A stretch of DNA of 64,000 bases from NCBI GenBank assembly GCA_944388965.1, contig CALXKL010000001.1:310001-374000 (forward strand), written 5' to 3'. Shown piece by piece: positions 60,402 to 64,000 of this stretch; positions within the stretch are counted from its first letter, which is position 1; every line of letters starts with the position of its first letter. The notes beneath the pieces are model-generated. The model was not told where the DNA came from. It did not search any database and was given only the letters and a program-made list of their open reading frames with translations. This DNA is from an uncultured Spirochaetales bacterium (GTDB taxonomy: Bacteria > Spirochaetota > Spirochaetia > Sphaerochaetales > Sphaerochaetaceae). Position numbers and translations under genes: made by a program.

Positions 60402-61691
60402 TTGAAGGATTCTAGACGAACCATAATCTCATGGGCGCTCTACGACTGGGCGAACAGCGCATTCGCCACCACGGTCATGGCGGCCTTCTTCTCCATATTC
60501 TTCTCAAGCTACTGGTCATTGGACCGCAACAGCGAGGTGACGACCTTCTGGCTGGGCATCGCGAACTCGGTCGAAAGCCTCATCGTCGCCGTCCTGGCCC
60601 CTGTGCTCGGAGCCGTCGCGGACAGCGGAAGCTACAGGAGACGGATGCTGATCTTCTTCGCCTTCATGGGCGCCGTCCTGACCATATGTCTGGGCATGAT
60701 ACATTCCGGTGCCTGGGTCCTGGCGATGTTCGTCTATGTGTTCGCCAGCGTGGGCTTCGCCGGTGCCAACATCTTCTACGACGCTCTCCTTCCGAGCGTG
60801 GCCAGCGAGAAGAAGGTGGACTTCGTCTCCGCACTGGGCTATTCGCTGGGCTACATCGGAGGTGGTCTCCTCTTCCTGGTGAACGTCCTCATGTACCTCT
60901 TCCCCACGTTCTTCGGCCTTGCCGACGACGGGGGTGTGAGCGCCGTCAAGGCCTCCTTCGTCATGGTGGGCATCTGGTGGATCGTCTTCACGATACCTCT
61001 TGTGCTCTTCGTCAAGGACGAGGGGGCGGGAGAGAAGGTCTCGATCCGTCAGGCGGTACGTAGAGGCGTGGGGGATGTGGTGCATACGCTCAGGTCGCTC
61101 GGAAGGCTGAAGATGACTGCGCTCTTCCTCGTCGCCTTCTGGTGCTATATCGATGGCGTGGACACGATAATCCGCATGGCGGTCGACTACGGCACGAGCC
61201 TCGGCTTCCCGTCCGAAAGCCTCATAGTTGCCCTGCTGATCACGCAGTTCGTCGCCTTCCCCGCGGCGCTCGCCTACAACGCGTTCGGAAAGAGGATAGG
61301 GCACAAGAAGGCGATTCTCGTGGCGATCGGTGCCTATGCCGTGATCACGTGCATCGGCTATTTCATGACCAATGTCGTCCAGTTCTACATCCTCGCCTGT
61401 CTCATAGGTCTGTTCCAGGGAGGCATCCAGGCGATGAGCCGCAGCTATTTCACCAGGTTCGTCCCCGCCGGGCAGGAGGCCCAGTTCTTCGGCTTCTACA
61501 ACATGCTGGGCAAGTTCGCCGCCATCATCGGTCCGCTTCTGGTGGGTGTGGTCACCCTTGCAACCGGAAGCCATCGCACCGGAATCCTCTCCCTCGTCCT
61601 GCTGTTCCTCCTGGGAGGGATCCTGCTGTGGAAGGTGGACGAGGAGGAGGGCGTCAGGGCCACGAGGGAATACGAGGCGCACACGAGATGA
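60402..61691 (+). CDS. MFS transporter, UMF1/Atg22-like
   Basis: About 429 residues with 12 membrane segments; ISWALYDWANSAFATTVMAAFF is the family start of the UMF1 (Atg22-like) group. The start is taken as TTG 60402 because GGAGG lies 6 bases upstream; ATG 60381 is in frame but has no site and overlaps a -10-like TAGAAT. Related proteins are thought to export amino acids or small solutes; the substrate is unknown. Confidence 0.85.
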   Translation: MKDSRRTIISWALYDWANSAFATTVMAAFFSIFFSSYWSLDRNSEVTTFWLGIANSVESLIVAVLAPVLGAVADSGSYRRRMLIFFAFMGAVLTICLGMIHSGAWVLAMFVYVFASVGFAGANIFYDALLPSVASEKKVDFVSALGYSLGYIGGGLLFLVNVLMYLFPTFFGLADDGGVSAVKASFVMVGIWWIVFTIPLVLFVKDEGAGEKVSIRQAVRRGVGDVVHTLRSLGRLKMTALFLVAFWCYIDGVDTIIRMAVDYGTSLGFPSESLIVALLITQFVAFPAALAYNAFGKRIGHKKAILVAIGAYAVITCIGYFMTNVVQFYILACLIGLFQGGIQAMSRSYFTRFVPAGQEAQFFGFYNMLGKFAAIIGPLLVGVVTLATGSHRTGILSLVLLFLLGGILLWKVDEEEGVRATREYEAHTR

Positions 61692-62353
61692 ACAGACGCA
61701 TCGCAGCCTGCATACTGGTCCTGTCGATTCTGATGAACCCACTCGTGGCGCAGGATGTGCCCGATGCCGGTGACATCCAGGACGCCATTTCAGGCGTCGC
61801 GGCTGCGCTCATGTCGACATTCGCCGCCAGCACCTCGATACCACAGGTCACGCTGGACGGAGTGACGGTCGAGCATCTGGAGCAGGACAGCTCCACCATC
61901 ACGATCAGCTACCTCAGGTGCGACGTATCATCCATGGCATCGCGGCTCGAGAGACCGGATGTGGACGGCCGCTCGTTCCTCCAGCGCATGCTCTACAGCG
62001 CCTCTTCGCATCTGAGCCCCATAACACGTCTGGCGCTCGACGTGCTCGACTCGATGGACCTCGAGCGGGGCGATGTGGTGCTGGACGGCACCCTTGCATT
62101 CCACGGGCCCATGCTCGAGAACGGTCTCGGCTCGACTCTCTTCCATCTGTACATCATGAGGGACTGGTCACGGGTCGACTTCGACGTGCGCATCTCCATG
62201 CTCGTGTCGGGCAGGGACTTCGCGACCCCGCTGGCCTTCGAGGGCCTCGTCTCGGTGGACGGAGACGAAGACGGGATCGTCTTGACGACTGAAAAGATGA
62301 CATGCAACAATTTTCTGATTGAAATGGCTCCGATGCACATGGGCATCGGCTAG
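61688..62353 (+). CDS. Exported protein of unknown function
   Basis: A 221-residue protein with a signal peptide (MNRRIAACILVLSILMNPLVAQ), predicted periplasmic. No known family was recognised. The mature part has alternating beta and helical stretches (VTLDGVTVEHLEQDSSTITISYLRCDV) and a single Cys in the middle. Its ATG overlaps the MFS stop (ATGA) and it lies 11 bases before the hexokinase gene, so the three are probably one operon. Confidence 0.7.
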   Translation: MNRRIAACILVLSILMNPLVAQDVPDAGDIQDAISGVAAALMSTFAASTSIPQVTLDGVTVEHLEQDSSTITISYLRCDVSSMASRLERPDVDGRSFLQRMLYSASSHLSPITRLALDVLDSMDLERGDVVLDGTLAFHGPMLENGLGSTLFHLYIMRDWSRVDFDVRISMLVSGRDFATPLAFEGLVSVDGDEDGIVLTTEKMTCNNFLIEMAPMHMGIG

Positions 62354-62364
62354 GAGGTGGTCAT

Positions 62365-63660
62365 ATGGTGGACAAGGTCCGTTCGTTTCTCACGCGCAAC
62401 AACCTGCTTGCCGAGCAGATAGACGAGGAGAATCTCCTGTCGTTCTTCATGAGCGAGATGGACAGGGGGCTTGCAGGCCAGGACAGCTCGCTTGCGATGA
62501 TTCCGACATACGTCCAGGAAGTGGACCATGTCGCCGCCGGCGAGAAGGTCATAGTCCTGGATGCCGGTGGAACGAACTTCCGCACCTGCCTGATCAGCTT
62601 CGACGAGGAGGGCAGGAGCGTCATAGAGGACTTCAGGAAGGTCCCTATGCCCGGTGTGAAGAGCGAGGTGACGAAGAAGGAGTTCTTCAGCATACTCGCC
62701 GACAACGTCGAGCGTTTCGTCGGCAGAGCCGACAGGATCGGCTTCTGCTTCAGCTACGCCGCCACCATAACGGAGGACCACGACGGAGTTCCCATAGTCT
62801 TCTCCAAGGAGATCAAGGCGCCTCAGGTCATCGGACAGCCTGTCGCCAGATGCCTGCTCGAGGAGCTTGTCGGGCGTGGCCATGACGTGTCCGGCATGAG
62901 GTATTCGGTCGTCAACGACACCGTCGCGACGCTGCTTGCATGCAAGGCGGGATACGGTGGACCGTCCTCCGGCTCGATCGGGTTCATTCTCGGGACCGGA
63001 ACCAACACCGCCTACAGCGAGGACATCGGGGCCATCGGCAAGATCGACACGCCGATGAAGGGCCGTATGATCATAAACGTCGAGTCCGGGAACCTGGATC
63101 TGGACCTCGGCCCTGCCGACAGGTCGTTCTTCGCAACGACGAAGAACCCGGGAAACTACCATTTCGAGAAGATGATCAGCGGTGCGTACATCGGCCCGTT
63201 CGCCCACCATGTGATTCGCATGGCATGCGATGATGGCGTGTTCTCGCCCGCCTTCGTCCAGCGTTTCAATGCCATCGAGCCTCTGACCACGACACGCATG
63301 AGCCACTATCTCGAGGACTGCCACAACCAGGACTACGACCTGGTGCGCTGCGTCGGTTCGAACGAGGACGACGCGCTCTCGCTCTGGCTGATCCTGCGCT
63401 CGATAGTGGAGAGGGCAAGCAAGCTGACGGCCATCAACCTGTCGGCTGCGGTCCTCAGGACGGACGGCGGCACGAACCCCCGTCTACCGGTGGTCATCAA
63501 CGCCGACGGTACGACTTTCTACAAGACCGCCTTCATGTACGACTTCACGGCCCGCTACCTCTACGAGTTCCTCGAGAAGAGGCATGGCCGTTTCACGCGC
63601 ATGATCCGTCTCGACGACAGCCCCGCTCTCGGGGCCGCCATCGCAGGTCTCTCACTCTAG
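62365..63660 (+). CDS. Eukaryote-type hexokinase
   Basis: A 431-residue hexokinase of the eukaryotic family (two hexokinase domains), which phosphorylates glucose and other hexoses with ATP. Motifs: VIVLDAGGTNFRTC (phosphate 1), GFCFSYAA with the sugar site, SVVNDTVATLL with the catalytic Asp, and GFILGTGTNTAY. This family is rare in bacteria but known in Treponema pallidum and Bacteroides. A GGAGGTGGTC site precedes the ATG. The end overlaps the convergent phosphohexomutase gene. Confidence 0.94.
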   Translation: MVDKVRSFLTRNNLLAEQIDEENLLSFFMSEMDRGLAGQDSSLAMIPTYVQEVDHVAAGEKVIVLDAGGTNFRTCLISFDEEGRSVIEDFRKVPMPGVKSEVTKKEFFSILADNVERFVGRADRIGFCFSYAATITEDHDGVPIVFSKEIKAPQVIGQPVARCLLEELVGRGHDVSGMRYSVVNDTVATLLACKAGYGGPSSGSIGFILGTGTNTAYSEDIGAIGKIDTPMKGRMIINVESGNLDLDLGPADRSFFATTKNPGNYHFEKMISGAYIGPFAHHVIRMACDDGVFSPAFVQRFNAIEPLTTTRMSHYLEDCHNQDYDLVRCVGSNEDDALSLWLILRSIVERASKLTAINLSAAVLRTDGGTNPRLPVVINADGTTFYKTAFMYDFTARYLYEFLEKRHGRFTRMIRLDDSPALGAAIAGLSL

Positions 63661-64000
63661 AGCCGAATCGGCCTCCTCGATCAGGGAGCGCTGCCAGGAC
63701 AGGAGCCTGTCGTGCAGGTCCTGCCTGTCCCCCCTGAGGTCCACCAGCACCCTGAGCACGCTCTCGGTGCCCGATGGACGTAGCCACATGTATCCCGCAT
63801 GCGATCCGTCCTGCTGGAGGAGGACCACCTTCAGGCCGCCCTTGGCCGCAGGGGAGCGGAAGGCCTCGCCAATTCCGACGACCTCCCTGATGCCCTCGGT
63901 CTGATGGATTTCGTACGATACTATCCCTTCGCCTTCGAGGCCCATGCCGGGCCACTGATTGACAAGAAGCCTCTCGTACTCCCTCTTCAGGGCCGCCCAG
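63652..64000 (-). CDS. Phosphohexomutase, C-terminal part (cut by window edge)
   Basis: The last about 115 residues of a phosphoglucomutase/phosphomannomutase. The final domain has the phosphate-binding RPSGTES motif. The beginning lies right of the window. The enzyme would interconvert glucose 6-phosphate and glucose 1-phosphate (or mannose analogues), which fits the hexokinase next door. Confidence 0.88.
   Translation of the reverse strand, partial: WAALKREYERLLVNQWPGMGLEGEGIVSYEIHQTEGIREVVGIGEAFRSPAAKGGLKVVLLQQDGSHAGYMWLRPSGTESVLRVLVDLRGDRQDLHDRLLSWQRSLIEEADSALE

Noticed and set aside
1-64000. CRISPR arrays, tRNA, rRNA or prophage
   Set aside because: No regularly spaced long repeats, no cloverleaf or rRNA sequence and no phage structural genes were recognised by eye. 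A covariance-model scan would be needed to exclude small RNAs.

Overview
The window looks like chromosomal DNA of a diderm, host-associated anaerobe, most plausibly a spirochaete of the Sphaerochaeta/Treponema side. The evidence is indirect: a eukaryote-type hexokinase of the kind known from Treponema and Bacteroides, several periplasmic sugar-binding proteins with spirochaete-like export signals, small outer-membrane barrel and lipoprotein genes, and an oxygen-sensitive sulfatase maturase. No rRNA or tRNA gene was seen, so the placement is an inference. Codon use is GC-rich, which gives long open antisense frames that are not genes.

Layout. 1-4.0 kb: a tnpB-only insertion element next to a UvrD/PcrA helicase that stops before its last motifs, and an aldo/keto reductase. 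4.0-6.8 kb: remains of a pectin-use module (fragment of a sugar-binding protein, an esterase, a cytoplasmic pectin methylesterase). 6.8-14.1 kb: TrkA/TrkH potassium uptake, a MATE exporter, an AraC regulator with a desulfoferrodoxin-like protein, an OPT transporter. 14.1-25.4 kb: a coherent locus for sulfated host glycans: AraC regulator, sugar ABC importer, GH112 galacto-N-biose/lacto-N-biose-type phosphorylase, two sulfatases and their radical-SAM maturase. 25.4-33.1 kb: alkaline phosphatase behind a Pho-box-like array, YibE/F, acyl-CoA synthetase, small barrel, FKBP lipoprotein, HAD phosphatase, membrane protein.

33.1-40.9 kb: a complete histidine operon, hisG-D-C-B-H-A-F-IE, in the same gene order as Escherichia coli, with a good promoter, a His-rich leader peptide and an intrinsic terminator: a ribosome-mediated attenuator. 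A pentapeptide-repeat gene is coupled to its end. 41-49.7 kb: DUF4143 ATPase, RadC, MerR regulator, a Ugp-like ABC importer with a TIM-barrel isomerase and an upstream array of three ACGTAA sites at exact 15-bp spacing, a nucleotidyltransferase, a GNAT protein and a DNA glycosylase.

49.7-53.4 kb: a gene for an HTH-plus-membrane protein broken by a frameshift and by a 1.9-kb cassette. The cassette holds a second tnpB and a divergent XRE-type regulator around a strong promoter with a palindromic site. 53.4-60.3 kb: the coupled operon prfA-prmC-aroA-ltaA-patB, and exonuclease I upstream. 60.4-64 kb: MFS transporter, exported unknown protein, hexokinase, and the C-terminus of a phosphohexomutase cut by the window edge.

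The most interesting items are the his attenuator, the sulfated GNB/LNB locus with hairpins at its functional boundaries, the regulated XRE/TnpB cassette, and the two operator arrays (Pho-like 11-bp repeats; ACGTAA 15-bp repeats).
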